This document shows, piece by piece, positions 16,559-25,765 of a stretch of 64,000 bases of DNA. Within the stretch, counting starts at the first letter, position 1. Each line of letters opens with the position of its first letter. Source of the DNA: SM1-46 sp002451215 (lineage in GTDB: Bacteria; Pseudomonadota; Gammaproteobacteria; Acidiferrobacterales; Sulfurifustaceae); the NCBI GenBank assembly GCA_002451215.1, contig DKBM01000083.1, forward strand, positions 47,010-111,009, written 5' to 3'. Both the position numbers and the translations under genes were made by a program. The notes under the pieces are model-generated. The model saw nothing but the letters and a program-made list of their open reading frames with translations, did not search any database and was not told the origin of the DNA.

Positions 16559-17134
16559 CTATTTCTTGGCCGGTGCTTTTTTCTTTGGCTTGGCCTTCGC
16601 CTTCTTGGCAGCCTTCGGCTTCCTCACCGCGGCGCGCGGCTTGGCGGCCTTCTTGCCCTTGGCGCCCTTCTTCTGCATTGGTGTTGCGCTCTTGGCCGGA
16701 GCCTTGCCCAAATCCCGCCTCAGCCGATCGAACAGCGCCGCGCGTTCCGAGAGTCTTGCCACCGCGAAGTTGGCCGCATCGATGCCCGATTCACCGGGCT
16801 TCAATTGCCGATAGGCCATCTCGATCGGGTCTTCTTCAAAATCCGCGAGCCGTGCTACCTCGCCACCGACCAGATTGGCGATGGTACGCACGCGTTCGCG
16901 CGCAGCGAGATTAACTTCATGCAGCTGCTTGGCGCGCACCGGACCCACCCACGCGACGATCGACCACTGATCACCCTGATTTACCGGCTTCGCCAGAAAT
17001 TCCTTCCACACATTGCCGGCTGCCGCGCAGTCCTGGCTCAACTTCTCGAGCTGCGTCGCAATGGCGCCTCGCACCTTCTGGTTCAGGGCAGAACCCCCGC
17101 GAACAGCCTGCACCGCCTGTTCAAGAATCTTCAT
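16559..17134 (-). CDS. Unknown protein with histone H1-like Lys/Ala/Pro tail
   Basis: 191 residues from ATG 17134, preceded by GGAG in TTGGAGAAATGC; the frame is open 27 bases further. Residues 1-140 look globular and partly helical (ALNQKVRGAIATQLEKLSQD, VWKEFLAKPVNQGDQWSIVAWVGPVRAKQ). Residues from about 144 are a 48-residue repeat-like tail rich in K, A and P (KKAAKPRAA, KPKAAKKAKAKPKKKAP), as in histone H1-like or AlgP/PhaF-type DNA-binding tails. The tail suggests nucleic-acid binding; the globular part is not recognised. No signal peptide. Confidence 0.6.
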   Translation of the reverse strand: MKILEQAVQAVRGGSALNQKVRGAIATQLEKLSQDCAAAGNVWKEFLAKPVNQGDQWSIVAWVGPVRAKQLHEVNLAARERVRTIANLVGGEVARLADFEEDPIEMAYRQLKPGESGIDAANFAVARLSERAALFDRLRRDLGKAPAKSATPMQKKGAKGKKAAKPRAAVRKPKAAKKAKAKPKKKAPAKK

Positions 17135-17206
17135 GCATTTCTCCAAGGTAGTTGGCCGCACCGGCCGCCAGCCCGGTCCTGCCCGGGCGATCCCAATTAA
17201 GTATAT

Positions 17207-18121
17207 TCACTGTCCGCCCCCGCGTCGGGCGCCAACAGCGACGGCTGGAACATCGGCCGCCGGAGCCGCGTGCTTGCCGGATGCCCGGATCGTCGCGGCC
17301 CCCGCCACACAAACGAAAACCGCGCCGACCAGCGAAATCAGATCCACCCCCTCCCCCCAGAAACCCCACCCGGCCAGCGCGGCGAATACCACCGTCGCGT
17401 AAATGAAGGGGCCGACGGCGGCGGCCGGGGCTTCGGCGTAGGCGCGCGTCATAAGGATCTGCGCGATTGTGGCCAACGCGCCGATTCCGAGCAGCGGGAG
17501 CCAGAGGTCGGGGCGCGGTGTCTGCCAGCGCCACAGAAGCGGTAACGCAGAAACAATTGTCGCCAGTAGGCTGAAATAGAATACGATCCGGAACGCCGGC
17601 TCGGTGCGCGTGAGCCGCCGGATCCCGACCATTGCCGTCGCGCCCAACATTCCTGCGGCGAGCCCGACCAGCGATACCGGCGAGAACAGCGAGAGGCCAG
17701 GCTTCAGGATCAGAACGATGCCGAGAAATCCGATTCCGATCGCCCCCCAGAGCCTCGGCGCGACATGCTCGCCCAGCCACCACCACGCGATGAACGGAAT
17801 AAAAAGCGGCATCGAGTAGTTGAGCAGCACGGCCTCAGCGAGCGAAAGATGCCCAAGCGCAAAGAAGTAGCAGTACATCGCCGCCAGTCCTGCACCCGAG
17901 CGCGCCACATGCCCCCACGGCCGACGGGTGCCGAGACTCAACCAGCCGTGGCGCAGAATCCACGGTGCCAGCGCAACTAGCCCGAACAGGTTGCGAAAGA
18001 ACACCACCATCTCGCCAGGCAAGGTCTGCGATATGAACTTGATCCCGGCCGCCATTGCCGCGAACAACAGCGCGGCACTCAGCATCAAGGCAGCGCCACG
18101 ACCAATTCCCGAGACCGTCAT
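17207..18121 (-). CDS. EamA/DMT family transporter
   Basis: About 304 residues with ten hydrophobic helices arranged as two EamA repeats (AALMLSAALLFAAMAAGIKF.. and VGLAAGMLGATAMVGIRRL..). Drug/metabolite transporter family; substrate unknown. The frame is open to 18232; ATG 18121 (MTVSGIGRGAA) or 18133 begin nearest the first helix, and neither has a clear ribosome site. The C-terminal tail is charged and rich in Gly and Arg. Divergent from the SLAC1-like gene. Confidence 0.8.
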   Translation of the reverse strand: MTVSGIGRGAALMLSAALLFAAMAAGIKFISQTLPGEMVVFFRNLFGLVALAPWILRHGWLSLGTRRPWGHVARSGAGLAAMYCYFFALGHLSLAEAVLLNYSMPLFIPFIAWWWLGEHVAPRLWGAIGIGFLGIVLILKPGLSLFSPVSLVGLAAGMLGATAMVGIRRLTRTEPAFRIVFYFSLLATIVSALPLLWRWQTPRPDLWLPLLGIGALATIAQILMTRAYAEAPAAAVGPFIYATVVFAALAGWGFWGEGVDLISLVGAVFVCVAGAATIRASGKHAAPAADVPAVAVGARRGGGQ

Positions 18122-18246
18122 GCGCGCGAGCATGCGCGAAGCGCTCGCCAGCTGCAATCGCACGTGCCCGCGGAACCCGGGGCTTGCGGCCACATCGGGA
18201 TGCAATACACTTCGGTCCCGCGAACCCCACAATCGAGGAGCTTTTT

Positions 18247-19206
18247 ATGGCAGAAACAGAATCGCGACTGCGTCACCTCCCGGTTTCATATTTCGCCATG
18301 GTCATGGGGCTCGCCGGTTTTACGCTTGTATTGCAGCGCGCAGCACGGCTGTGGCAGCTGCCGAGTGTGATTGGCCTCGTCGCACTCGGCATTTCCGTGC
18401 TCGCCTTCGTGGTGCTCGCCCTGCTATATGCACGCAAGATCCTGCGCTATGGCGTGGACGTGGTCACCGAATTTCGCCATCCGGTGAAGCTGGCGTTCTT
18501 TCCAACCGTGTCGATCAGCCTGATCCTTCTCAGCACCATGTTCCTTGAAGTCAACCTGAACGTGGCGAGCTTTCTGTGGTTCGTCGGCGTGCCAATTCAA
18601 TTGGCACTGTCGCTGATGGTGTTGAATGCCTGGATTCACCGCACCACCTTTGAAGTCCAGCACATGAGTCCGGCATGGTTCATTCCGGTGGTTGGCAATA
18701 TCCTGGTACCGATCCCGGGGGTCGCGCTCGCAGCCTACCAGGTGTCGTGGTTTTTCTTCGCAGTCGGATTATTGTTCTGGATCGTGCTTCTCACCATCAT
18801 CTTCAATCGCATCATCTTTCATCAGCCACTGACTGAAAGGCTGGCGCCAACGCTGTTCATTCTGATTGCGCCGCCCGCGGTGGGATTCCTCGCGCATACC
18901 CGGCTGGTTGGGCACCTCGACACGCTCGCCTACGTGCTCTACTACAGCGCGCTGTTCCTGGGCCTCGTGCTCGTCACGCAGTTCCGCATGTTCGCGCGCC
19001 TGAGCTTTTACCTCTCATGGTGGGCCTACTCCTTCCCGATTGCGGCACTCACTCTTGCCACCATGCAGATGTATCAATACACCGGACTCATCGGATTCAA
19101 TTGGATCGCCGCCATATTGGCGCTTGCCCTCACAGCGCTAATTGGACTGTTGCTCACGCTCACCGCCCGGGCAGCGCGGCGTGGCGAGATTTGCGTGCCG
19201 GATTAG
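18247..19206 (+). CDS. SLAC1/TDT family anion channel-like membrane protein
   Basis: 319 residues, about ten TM helices. Segments such as LPVSYFAMVMGLAGFTLVLQRA at the start, KLAFFPTVSISLILLS, and HMSPAWFIPVVGNILVPIPG match the TDT (TehA/SLAC1) transporters, which move small anions or dicarboxylates. ATG 18247 follows GAGGAGC at good distance; the open frame upstream is not part of the protein. Its stop overlaps the stop of the convergent DUF523 gene at 19203-19206. Confidence 0.85.
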   Translation: MAETESRLRHLPVSYFAMVMGLAGFTLVLQRAARLWQLPSVIGLVALGISVLAFVVLALLYARKILRYGVDVVTEFRHPVKLAFFPTVSISLILLSTMFLEVNLNVASFLWFVGVPIQLALSLMVLNAWIHRTTFEVQHMSPAWFIPVVGNILVPIPGVALAAYQVSWFFFAVGLLFWIVLLTIIFNRIIFHQPLTERLAPTLFILIAPPAVGFLAHTRLVGHLDTLAYVLYYSALFLGLVLVTQFRMFARLSFYLSWWAYSFPIAALTLATMQMYQYTGLIGFNWIAAILALALTALIGLLLTLTARAARRGEICVPD

Positions 19207-20171
19207 ACGGCGCGCAGCACGAGCTCGCCCGGATAGGGCTCCAGATAAGTCTGGCGCGCCACGTAAGGATGAGGGTGGCGGCGAAAGTGATGTTTGAGCA
19301 GGGTTAAGGGAGCGACCCTTGGTAGCTCGCCTTTTCGATAGCGCTCGATCACCTCGCGCAGCTCAGCCTTGTCGACGGCGTCAAGCTGCTTCTTGAGATA
19401 TCCCATCAGGTGCATGAGCACATTGGTATGACGCGCAGGCGTGGCGCGCTTGCTGAGTGCATGCATGAATTGACCGAGATAGTCGTGTGCAAGGACGCGT
19501 GCGACGCGCCGCTCGGCCTTGGCCACCAGCCGGCCTAGCGCGCGATAGGCCTCGACGTCATGCGCCATCAAGGCCAGTTTGTGGCTGGCATGGAAATCTA
19601 CCAGTCGAGCGGCCGTGACGCCGTCTTCCTCAAGATCCTGCCAGCGGCGGAACGCATACACGCGCTCGATGAAGTTCTCGCGGAGCTCCGGATCACAGAG
19701 CCGGCCCTCCTCTTCGGCGGGCAGCCACGACTGGCCGGCCAGAAAGGTGGCGGCAAAGAGGCCGCGACCCTGACGCATTGCGGGCCCGTGCGCGCCATAG
19801 ACCGGCACGCGTTCAAGGCCGCAGCTCGGTGACTTGCTCTTGAAAATGTAGCCGCTCAATCCGCCTAGCTCATGGGCCATTCGCTCGCCATAAGCATGGA
19901 GCTTCGCGGTCACATCGATCGTCTGATCTTCGCGCCCGACGGCGCGAGGTGCTGCCAGTTCTCCCACCAGCCGGATCGCGGGACGCGGCACGCCCATGCC
20001 GATGCCGACCTCCGGGCAAACCGGGACAAATTCGAAGAATCGCCCGAGCGTTTCGGTAACGAAGGCATCGTGCTTGTGGTTACCGTCGTAGCGCACACGC
20101 GCGCCAAGCAGGCAGCTGGAGATCCCGATGCGGATGCGGGGGCGCCGTGAGTGCGTAGTCGGGACGGACAT
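19203..20171 (-). CDS. DUF523 and DUF1722 domain protein (YbgA-like fusion)
   Basis: 322 residues with two domains. The N-terminal DUF523 part (about 12-160) carries SSCLLGARVRYDGNHKHD, FVPVCPEVGIGMGVPR and KSKSPSCG with conserved cysteines. The C-terminal DUF1722 part (about 180-310) has FHASHKLALMAHD, LMGYLKKQLDAVDKAELREVI and RYRKGELPRVAPLTLLKHH. This combination is common in proteobacteria, often near photolyase genes. Its biochemical function is not established. The start ATG 20171 is the first in frame. Confidence 0.88.
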   Translation of the reverse strand: MSVPTTHSRRPRIRIGISSCLLGARVRYDGNHKHDAFVTETLGRFFEFVPVCPEVGIGMGVPRPAIRLVGELAAPRAVGREDQTIDVTAKLHAYGERMAHELGGLSGYIFKSKSPSCGLERVPVYGAHGPAMRQGRGLFAATFLAGQSWLPAEEEGRLCDPELRENFIERVYAFRRWQDLEEDGVTAARLVDFHASHKLALMAHDVEAYRALGRLVAKAERRVARVLAHDYLGQFMHALSKRATPARHTNVLMHLMGYLKKQLDAVDKAELREVIERYRKGELPRVAPLTLLKHHFRRHPHPYVARQTYLEPYPGELVLRAV

Positions 20172-20254
20172 CTAGCTTGGCTCCATCAGGCGACTGTGCC
20201 ACCGCCGTAGGGCGCCGACAATACCGATAGCGCCCCGCCGTAGTACCGGTGCGC

Positions 20255-21049
20255 TCACCAGCGAATTGCCATACCGGCCAGCAGAGTGTTGGCCAGACCA
20301 AGCTCCGTCAACGCGCGCCGATACCCGACGTCGATATCGAACTTGTCTGTGACCGAGACGATCAGCCCTGCAATGGCGAACGCGTAGTACGAATCCGCCT
20401 CTCGCTCGGGCGAGGCATCGGCGCCAATATCGACCACGAACTTGTAGCGCTTGGCGAGTACGTACCAGCCAGCGGTGGACAAGTGCCAGAGCGAGCGGCG
20501 ATCGCCTTCAACGTTGTTGTAATTCAAGTAGCCGACGTGCAAGTGCCATCCCCACGGATCCGGCGTATAGCTTGTTACCAGGTATATGCCCGAGCGCACG
20601 CGCGCCGACCCTAGCTCCTTGTTCCGGTCACCGGTCGGAAGCGTGATGCCGGGCTTGACGGCAATGCCGAGATCGCCCTGCTCGAAAAAACGCCACTTGA
20701 GGTCGACGCCGACGTCGCCGCCACCGCTGGCGATGCTTTGCCTGTCTGCGGAGGTCGACGTGAGCCGCAAGTAGGGCACACCCAGAATCAGATCCAGGTT
20801 ATCGCGCACGCCGTAAGACAATACCGCCTGTGTGACCGATGCGGTCAACAGTTCATTGTCGCGGTCCTCACGACCGTATTCCGTGGTCAGTTCAATCTGG
20901 GAGTTTCCCTTCCCCTGGGTGGCGGCATCTTCGGTAATGAGGGGGTGGGCGGCACGCGTGACCGGCGCGACTGACATGATCAATACCGCTCCCAGAAATG
21001 ATACCCATCGGGCCGGACGGGAACGCCCGCTACGCGCAAAAGAAAACAT
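20255..21049 (-). CDS. Outer-membrane beta-barrel of the Phenol_MetA_deg (transporter) family
   Basis: About 264 residues from ATG 21049 (an upstream GTG at 21067 is also open). A signal peptide is visible (ARWVSFLGAVLIMSVAPVTRAAH). The rest alternates polar and hydrophobic beta strands with repeated YGVRDNLDLILGVPYLRL, GDVGVDLKWRFFEQGDLGIAVKPGITLPTGD and ends in an aromatic residue (MAIRW), typical of outer-membrane barrels. Members are annotated as transporters or phenol-degradation MetA-like proteins. The substrate is unknown. Confidence 0.75.
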   Translation of the reverse strand: MFSFARSGRSRPARWVSFLGAVLIMSVAPVTRAAHPLITEDAATQGKGNSQIELTTEYGREDRDNELLTASVTQAVLSYGVRDNLDLILGVPYLRLTSTSADRQSIASGGGDVGVDLKWRFFEQGDLGIAVKPGITLPTGDRNKELGSARVRSGIYLVTSYTPDPWGWHLHVGYLNYNNVEGDRRSLWHLSTAGWYVLAKRYKFVVDIGADASPEREADSYYAFAIAGLIVSVTDKFDIDVGYRRALTELGLANTLLAGMAIRW

Positions 21050-21130
21050 TGGAAAAGGAGGACACACGAGCCGCGCATCTTGCCAGCGCTGGCACCCCGG
21101 GGGAAGGAGGGGAAAAGCGCGATATTGCCG

Positions 21131-22009
21131 CTAGGGGCGGCGAATCAGCCGACCGATTTCAACCGCCTCGCAAGCCGCTGCGAGACATGCGGCCTCGTGG
21201 GCGTGCGCGCGCAAGGCGTTGCTAACATCTGCCGCAGGCACGGCCATCTCGCGGGTTGCCTGTTCGCTCAATTGCCGCAACTGCTCACCCGGCCAACCGT
21301 CTTCGGCGCAACGCGCGAGCGCATGCGCCAGCTGGATGCAACGGACCCGCGGGTCGGTACTCGTGCCATTGGCTAGCGCCACCCGCAGCAGGGGTAGCGC
21401 AGACGTATAGGGATTGAGCGGCGCGGCAAGTGCCGCCAGCGAACGGCCAAAGACCCGCTCCTCCGCGACGCGCGCATCCACGCCTGGTTCAGCGAGCGCA
21501 CGATCAATGTGGGCTGCCATCGCACCACCCGAAGACCAGAACTGGAGTTCGCCGGCATCGCGCAGCAGCGCAACAATGAACACTTCCTCCGGATCGACGT
21601 CGGCCCGGTAAGCCGCGATCCCGCGCGCCTGGGCCGCCGCGTGGATGCTGCGCGCGAAACAGGCCAGCGCGCGGGCACGTTGCGCCCCGTGCGCACAGTC
21701 CTCGAGCAACGCGACGACGAGAGCCGGCCGCCGCACACCGTGGAAACCGAGCACACCGACGGCGCGGCTGATGGTGGCAATGCGCACACGTTCGGGATTG
21801 CAGTGGTAGCTGTTTACCGCATGCAGCAACCGGGACGTCAACTGCAGGTCAGCCAGGATGATATGCGTGAGCCGAGCGCCGACCGATGAGTCACTGGCTT
21901 GAAGCCTGATCAGCTGTTCTATCGTTGCCGCGCGTGTGGTCGTCGCAGCGCGTGCAAGCGCTGGCGCGGGTGATTCGAGATGGGAGGGTGTCCCCTTGCT
22001 TCGCGACAT
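21131..22009 (-). CDS. HDOD domain protein
   Basis: About 292 residues. An HDOD domain covers roughly residues 20-230: LIRLQASDSSVGARLTHIILADLQLTSRLLHAVNS, RIATISRAVGVLGFHGVRR and PEEVFIVALLRDAGELQFW. HDOD proteins are HD-like regulators without clear catalytic residues that act in signalling. ATG 22009 is favoured because GAAGAGG stands just upstream; ATG 22036 is open too. No second domain is evident. Confidence 0.82.
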   Translation of the reverse strand: MSRSKGTPSHLESPAPALARAATTTRAATIEQLIRLQASDSSVGARLTHIILADLQLTSRLLHAVNSYHCNPERVRIATISRAVGVLGFHGVRRPALVVALLEDCAHGAQRARALACFARSIHAAAQARGIAAYRADVDPEEVFIVALLRDAGELQFWSSGGAMAAHIDRALAEPGVDARVAEERVFGRSLAALAAPLNPYTSALPLLRVALANGTSTDPRVRCIQLAHALARCAEDGWPGEQLRQLSEQATREMAVPAADVSNALRAHAHEAACLAAACEAVEIGRLIRRP

Positions 22010-22187
22010 GTGCACCTCTTCCGTGGTTGGCAGCATGACCCGGTACCGGGCGGCGAGGCACTACTATAGTCGCCTTCGCTCCGCGCGCCATGGCTGGGCT
22101 CGCGTCCCCCGAAATTGCCACCTACGATCAAGCACATAGCCAATCTCCGGTCCTTCATGCCGGATGCTGTTTGCTAGAATGGGCGGC

Positions 22188-22376
22188 ATGCTGGTGCCGC
22201 ACACGCTGCAATGTCCCTATTGTGGGGAACAGTTCGATACCACGCTCGATCTGTCTGGCGGCGAACAGCAGTACGTAGAGGACTGTCAGATCTGCTGCCG
22301 GCCGATCGTTCTGCGGGTACAGTTGCACCCTGACGGTGAGCTACGGGCAGTGGAGACATCTCGCGAAAATGACTAG
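22188..22376 (+). CDS. CPXCG motif cysteine-rich protein
   Basis: A 62-residue zinc-ribbon-like protein with CPYCG near the N terminus and DCQICCRP in the middle, the two cysteine pairs of the CPXCG family. It probably binds zinc; function unknown. An in-frame ATG at 22179 is possible. Overlaps the next gene by 8 bases (ATGACTAG), a pairing found in many gammaproteobacteria, where the two are co-transcribed. Confidence 0.8.
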   Translation: MLVPHTLQCPYCGEQFDTTLDLSGGEQQYVEDCQICCRPIVLRVQLHPDGELRAVETSREND

Positions 22377-22620
22377 TGCCAACCCGACCCCGGACCACTA
22401 CACGCCCATCTCCTGTGATCGCTACTCGGAGCTCGAACTGGCGATCCTCAGGCGCCGGCGACTGCGCCTGCGCTGGGCGGAGGGAAACGTGATCCAGGAG
22501 GATTCGGTGCTGCCGCTGGACTTGCAGACTCGTGCAGGCGTGGAGTTCCTGACCTGTCGCCGCGGGCCGGATACGCTTGAGCTGCGACTCGACCGGATTC
22601 GCCATTGGGAGGCGGCGTGA
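22369..22620 (+). CDS. Rho-binding antiterminator (Rof/YaeO family)
   Basis: 83 residues, matching the family core YTPISCDRYSELELAILRRRRLRLRW and a C-terminal beta region (EFLTCRRGPDTLELRLDRIRHW). In E. coli YaeO/Rof binds Rho and inhibits termination. ATG 22369 overlaps the CPXCG stop; GTGA at 22617 overlaps the next gene, so the three genes look like one translationally coupled operon. Confidence 0.82.
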   Translation: MTSANPTPDHYTPISCDRYSELELAILRRRRLRLRWAEGNVIQEDSVLPLDLQTRAGVEFLTCRRGPDTLELRLDRIRHWEAA

Positions 22621-23478
22621 AGCGCATCGCTGCGCTGACGCTCGGGATCGTCGCCGCGTGGGGCGTGGCCCATGCGCAAACCTGTCCGGACACTGGCATG
22701 CACGTGCAAGTGCTTGGCTCAGGGGGGCCCGCGCTGGAAACCGGACGGGCCGGGCCCGCCTATCTGCTCTGGCGGCAAGGCAAGCCGCTTGCCCTGGTTG
22801 ATGTCGGCGGCGCCGCGGCATTACGCCTCGCCGAAGCCGGGGCTCGGAGTGCTGACCTCGACGTTGTCCTGTTTAGTCAGCTGCACGCAACCCACACAGC
22901 GGGATTCGTTGCGCTAGTGCAGGCGGTTAACGAGCAGGGGCGCACGCGCCCGCTGCCCGTGTACGGACCCAGCGGAAATCGCACCATGCCGCATACCATC
23001 GACTTCGTGCGCGAGCTGTTCGATCCGAACCGCGGGGTCTATCGCCACCTCGGCGATGTGCTGAATCCGCTGGCCAAGGGTGCCTGGCGGCTCGATCCGC
23101 ACGATGTGCGCGAGAAGCCGCGNNCCGCATGCCCGAGCGCCGGTACTCGCCTGGCGGCTCGAAGTGGGCGACAAATCGGTGGTGTTCACAGGCGATACCA
23201 GCGGGAAGAGCGAGCGACTCAGTCTGCTTGCGCGCGGTGCGGACCTGCTGGTCGCGCACCACACCATCGCGGAATCGGCGAGCGCCGAGGAACTGGCATC
23301 CAACATGAGCCCGTCGACCATTGCACAGCTCGCCCGCGCGGCCGGGGTTCACCAAGTCGTCCTCGCGCACCGCGGACAGGCCACGCGCGGACGAGAAGAC
23401 GAGACACTTGGCATCATGCGTCGCAACTATGACGGTCCGATCGCGCTCGCCAACGATCTTGATTGTTTCACTCCTTGA
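22617..23478 (+). CDS. Exported metallo-beta-lactamase-fold hydrolase, interrupted by an assembly gap
   Basis: Start GTG 22617 follows GGGAGG and overlaps the Rof stop. A signal peptide (VKRIAALTLGIVAAWGVAHAQ) precedes an MBL fold with LLWRQGKPLALVDVGG and FSQLHATHTAGFVALVQ, then after the NN at 23123 APVLAWRLEVGDKSVVFTGDTSGKSERL, VAHHTI and QVVLAHRG. The first metal motif reads QLHATH instead of the usual HxHxDH, losing one His and the Asp, so it may have altered or reduced metal binding. The frame change across the gap is an assembly effect; an unknown number of residues is missing there. Confidence 0.75.
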
Positions 23479-23487
23479 CGGAACCCC

Positions 23488-23736
23488 ATGGCGCGCATCC
23501 TTTACTTTGCCACCCTCGTCGACCAGCTCGGTCGCGCCTCGGAGGAGCTGCCACTTCCCGACACGGTACGGGATGTGCGTGCCCTGGTGGCGATGCTGCA
23601 TGGCCGAGGCAAAAACTGGGTTACGGCGCTTGACGAGGCGACGCTCAAAGTGACGGTAAACCGTCAGTTCGCCGAACTCGATACACCGATCGACGACAAT
23701 TCCGAGATTGCATTCATCAGCATGCGGCGCTGGTAG
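23488..23736 (+). CDS. MoaD/ThiS-like sulfur-carrier fold protein without terminal Gly-Gly
   Basis: 82 residues with the beta-grasp pattern of MoaD: ILYFATLVDQLGRASEELPLP, ALVAMLHGRGKNW, ATLKVTVNRQFAELDTPIDDNSEIAFIS. MoaD and ThiS end in Gly-Gly, which is adenylated and thiocarboxylated, but this protein ends MRRW, and no GG is encoded in the other frames just past the stop. It may therefore be a catalytically dead or differently used carrier, or need C-terminal processing elsewhere. No moa genes are adjacent. Placed 9 bases after the MBL gene. Confidence 0.7.
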   Translation: MARILYFATLVDQLGRASEELPLPDTVRDVRALVAMLHGRGKNWVTALDEATLKVTVNRQFAELDTPIDDNSEIAFISMRRW

Positions 23737-23803
23737 CCGTTCGTCCGTAAGCAAGTGAGGCGTGCCCGGTAGCCGCGCAACTAGCTGCTATGATTAGGCC
23801 GTC

Positions 23804-24646
23804 ATGATCACGTCCGCACTGGAGCGCCTGAACGAACTGGTCCGCGGTCCCGACCAGGACCTCGACCTGGCCGAGGCCGCGCTGCTACTTGCCACGACCG
23901 AGTACCCGGCGCTCGATATTCCCGCCTACCTTGCGCAGCTCGATGAGCTGGCGGCGCGCCTGAGCGAACGGCTCCCGCACACTGCCGATCTTGAGCAGCG
24001 CGTAGTATCCCTCAATGAGTTTCTATTCGAAGAGCTCGGCTTTTCGGGCAATACTGACAATTACTACGACCCGCGCAACAACTTCCTCAACGAGGTGCTG
24101 GATCGCAAGCTCGGCATCCCGATCACCCTCTGCATCCTCTATATGGAGATTGGGCGGCGTGTCGGACTCGAGCTCGAAGGAGTCTCGTTCCCCGGCCACT
24201 TTCTCGTAAAGTTCGCTACCGACGAGGGCGACGTGGTGCTTGATCCATTCGCCGGCGGCGTGCCGCTCACCGAAGAAGAACTGGTGGACCGGCTGGAAGA
24301 AACCTACGGCCAGCATCGCGTCGACAACAGTGCACTGCCGCAGCTGCTTGCCGCGGCGAGCAAGCGCGACATCCTGGTGCGCATGCTGCGCAACCTGAAG
24401 GTCATCCATCTGCACCACGAGCGCTTCGAGAAGGCGCTCGACGTGATCAACCAGATTCTGCTCATCGGTCCCGAGCTGGCCGAGGAAGTACGTGAGCGCG
24501 GCGAACTCTACGAGCGCCTCGAATGCCATCGCTCCGCACTGCTCGACTATCAGCGCTATCTGCGGCTCGAACCGCAGGCGCCGGACCTGGCCGACATTCG
24601 CAACCGGATCATCGCACTCGAGCCCACCGCCCATCGCCTGAACTAA
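23804..24646 (+). CDS. SirB1 family protein (transglutaminase-like plus TPR)
   Basis: 280 residues. The N-terminal half has the SirB1 transglutaminase-like core (LNEFLFEELGFSGNTDNYYDPRNNFLNEVLDRKLGIPITLCILYMEIGRRVGLELEGVSFPGHFLVKF); the C-terminal third contains TPR-like repeats (NLKVIHLHHERFEKALDVINQILL, RSALLDYQRYLRLEPQAPD). The family is widespread in proteobacteria, often near prmC; its function is not settled. No signal peptide. Confidence 0.88.
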   Translation: MITSALERLNELVRGPDQDLDLAEAALLLATTEYPALDIPAYLAQLDELAARLSERLPHTADLEQRVVSLNEFLFEELGFSGNTDNYYDPRNNFLNEVLDRKLGIPITLCILYMEIGRRVGLELEGVSFPGHFLVKFATDEGDVVLDPFAGGVPLTEEELVDRLEETYGQHRVDNSALPQLLAAASKRDILVRMLRNLKVIHLHHERFEKALDVINQILLIGPELAEEVRERGELYERLECHRSALLDYQRYLRLEPQAPDLADIRNRIIALEPTAHRLN

Positions 24647-24657
24647 CAATTGATTCC

Positions 24658-24939
24658 ATGACTGCCAGTCCCGACACGGACGTCGACACACGGGGTGGGC
24701 CTTGGTTTATCTATATCGTCGAGTGCCGCGATGGCTCGCTGTACACCGGCATCACCAACGATCTCGACCGACGCGTGCGCGAGCACAACGAGGGTAGCGC
24801 CGCGCGCTACACGCGTTCGCGCCGCCCCGTCGCGCTGCGCTACCATGAACAAGTTCCGAGCCGCTCCGAGGCGCTGATGCGCGAGTGCGCAGTAAAACTG
24901 CTGTCCCGCAAGGAAAAGGATCAGCTCATCCGGCGCTAG
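24658..24939 (+). CDS. GIY-YIG domain endonuclease-like protein (UPF0213)
   Basis: 93 residues with one GIY-YIG domain: FIYIVECRDGSLYTGITNDLDRRVREHN, then ARYTRSRRPVALRYHE and the EALMRECAVKLLSRKEK helix. Single-domain UPF0213/YhbQ-like proteins of this size are DNA-structure nucleases or of unknown role. Start ATG 24658 lies 12 bases after the SirB1 stop. Confidence 0.88.
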   Translation: MTASPDTDVDTRGGPWFIYIVECRDGSLYTGITNDLDRRVREHNEGSAARYTRSRRPVALRYHEQVPSRSEALMRECAVKLLSRKEKDQLIRR

Positions 24940-24947
24940 CGCGCCNN

Positions 24948-25765
24948 GCGAGCATGCCGAGTCGCTCTCCGAATATGGCGTAGGCCATCAGTGCGGTCAC
25001 CGGTGGAACCAGATAAAAGAGGCTTGCCACGCGCGCCGCCTCGCCGTGGCGGATCAGTACGTACAGCAAGCTGATGGCGCCGAGGGACAGCACTACCACC
25101 AGCCAGACGAGCGCGAAAACAAACTGCCCCGTCCACTGCACGCGCATGGTCTCGAACAGCGGCGCGAGCAAAGACATGGCAAGGGCCGCAGCCGCGAACT
25201 GAATGACACCGCCCGTGCGCAGGTCCATGTCCGCGCAGAAGCGCTTCTGATAAAGCGTACCGGCGGTAATCGCGAACAGCGCGAGAAAGGCGAGCCCGTA
25301 CCCGATCGGCGTCGCGGTGCTTATCCCGATTCGCTCATGCACGACCAGCGCTACGCCGGCAAGTCCCAACGCGAGCCCGATCCACTGGCGAGGCCGAACG
25401 CGCTCGTCGAGGAGCGGGCCAGCAGCGGCGGCAGTGAGTGCCGGCTGCAATCCGGCAATAAGTGCCATGGTGCCAGCCGAGACACCCTGGTGAATGGCGA
25501 CGAACACGCCACCCAGATAACCGCCATGCAACAGGAGTCCCACTACCGCGATGTGGCCGACCGCACGTGGGCTCGCTGGCCAGCGTGCCTGTGCATGCCA
25601 CGCGAGCAAAGCGAGCAACACGGTCACCAGCACGAAACGCCATAGCAGGAAGGTCAATGGTTCGGCATATGGCAGACCGTACTTGGCTCCGATGAAGCCG
25701 GTGCTCCAGAGCACGACAAAGAGCATCGGCGCAATGCTGGCCCAGCGCGTGTGGCGGGCACTCAT
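24948..25765 (-). CDS. EamA/DMT family transporter, C terminus lost in an assembly gap
   Basis: About 272 visible residues, nine to ten TM helices in two EamA repeats (MLFVVLWSTGFIGAKYGLPYAEPLTFLLWRFVLV.., GYGLAFLALFAITAGTLYQKRF..). The chain stops at GERLGML and runs into the NN at 24946, where a final helix and stop would be expected, so it is truncated by assembly rather than by mutation. Its ATG overlaps the trmB stop (ATGA). Substrate unknown. Confidence 0.85.
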
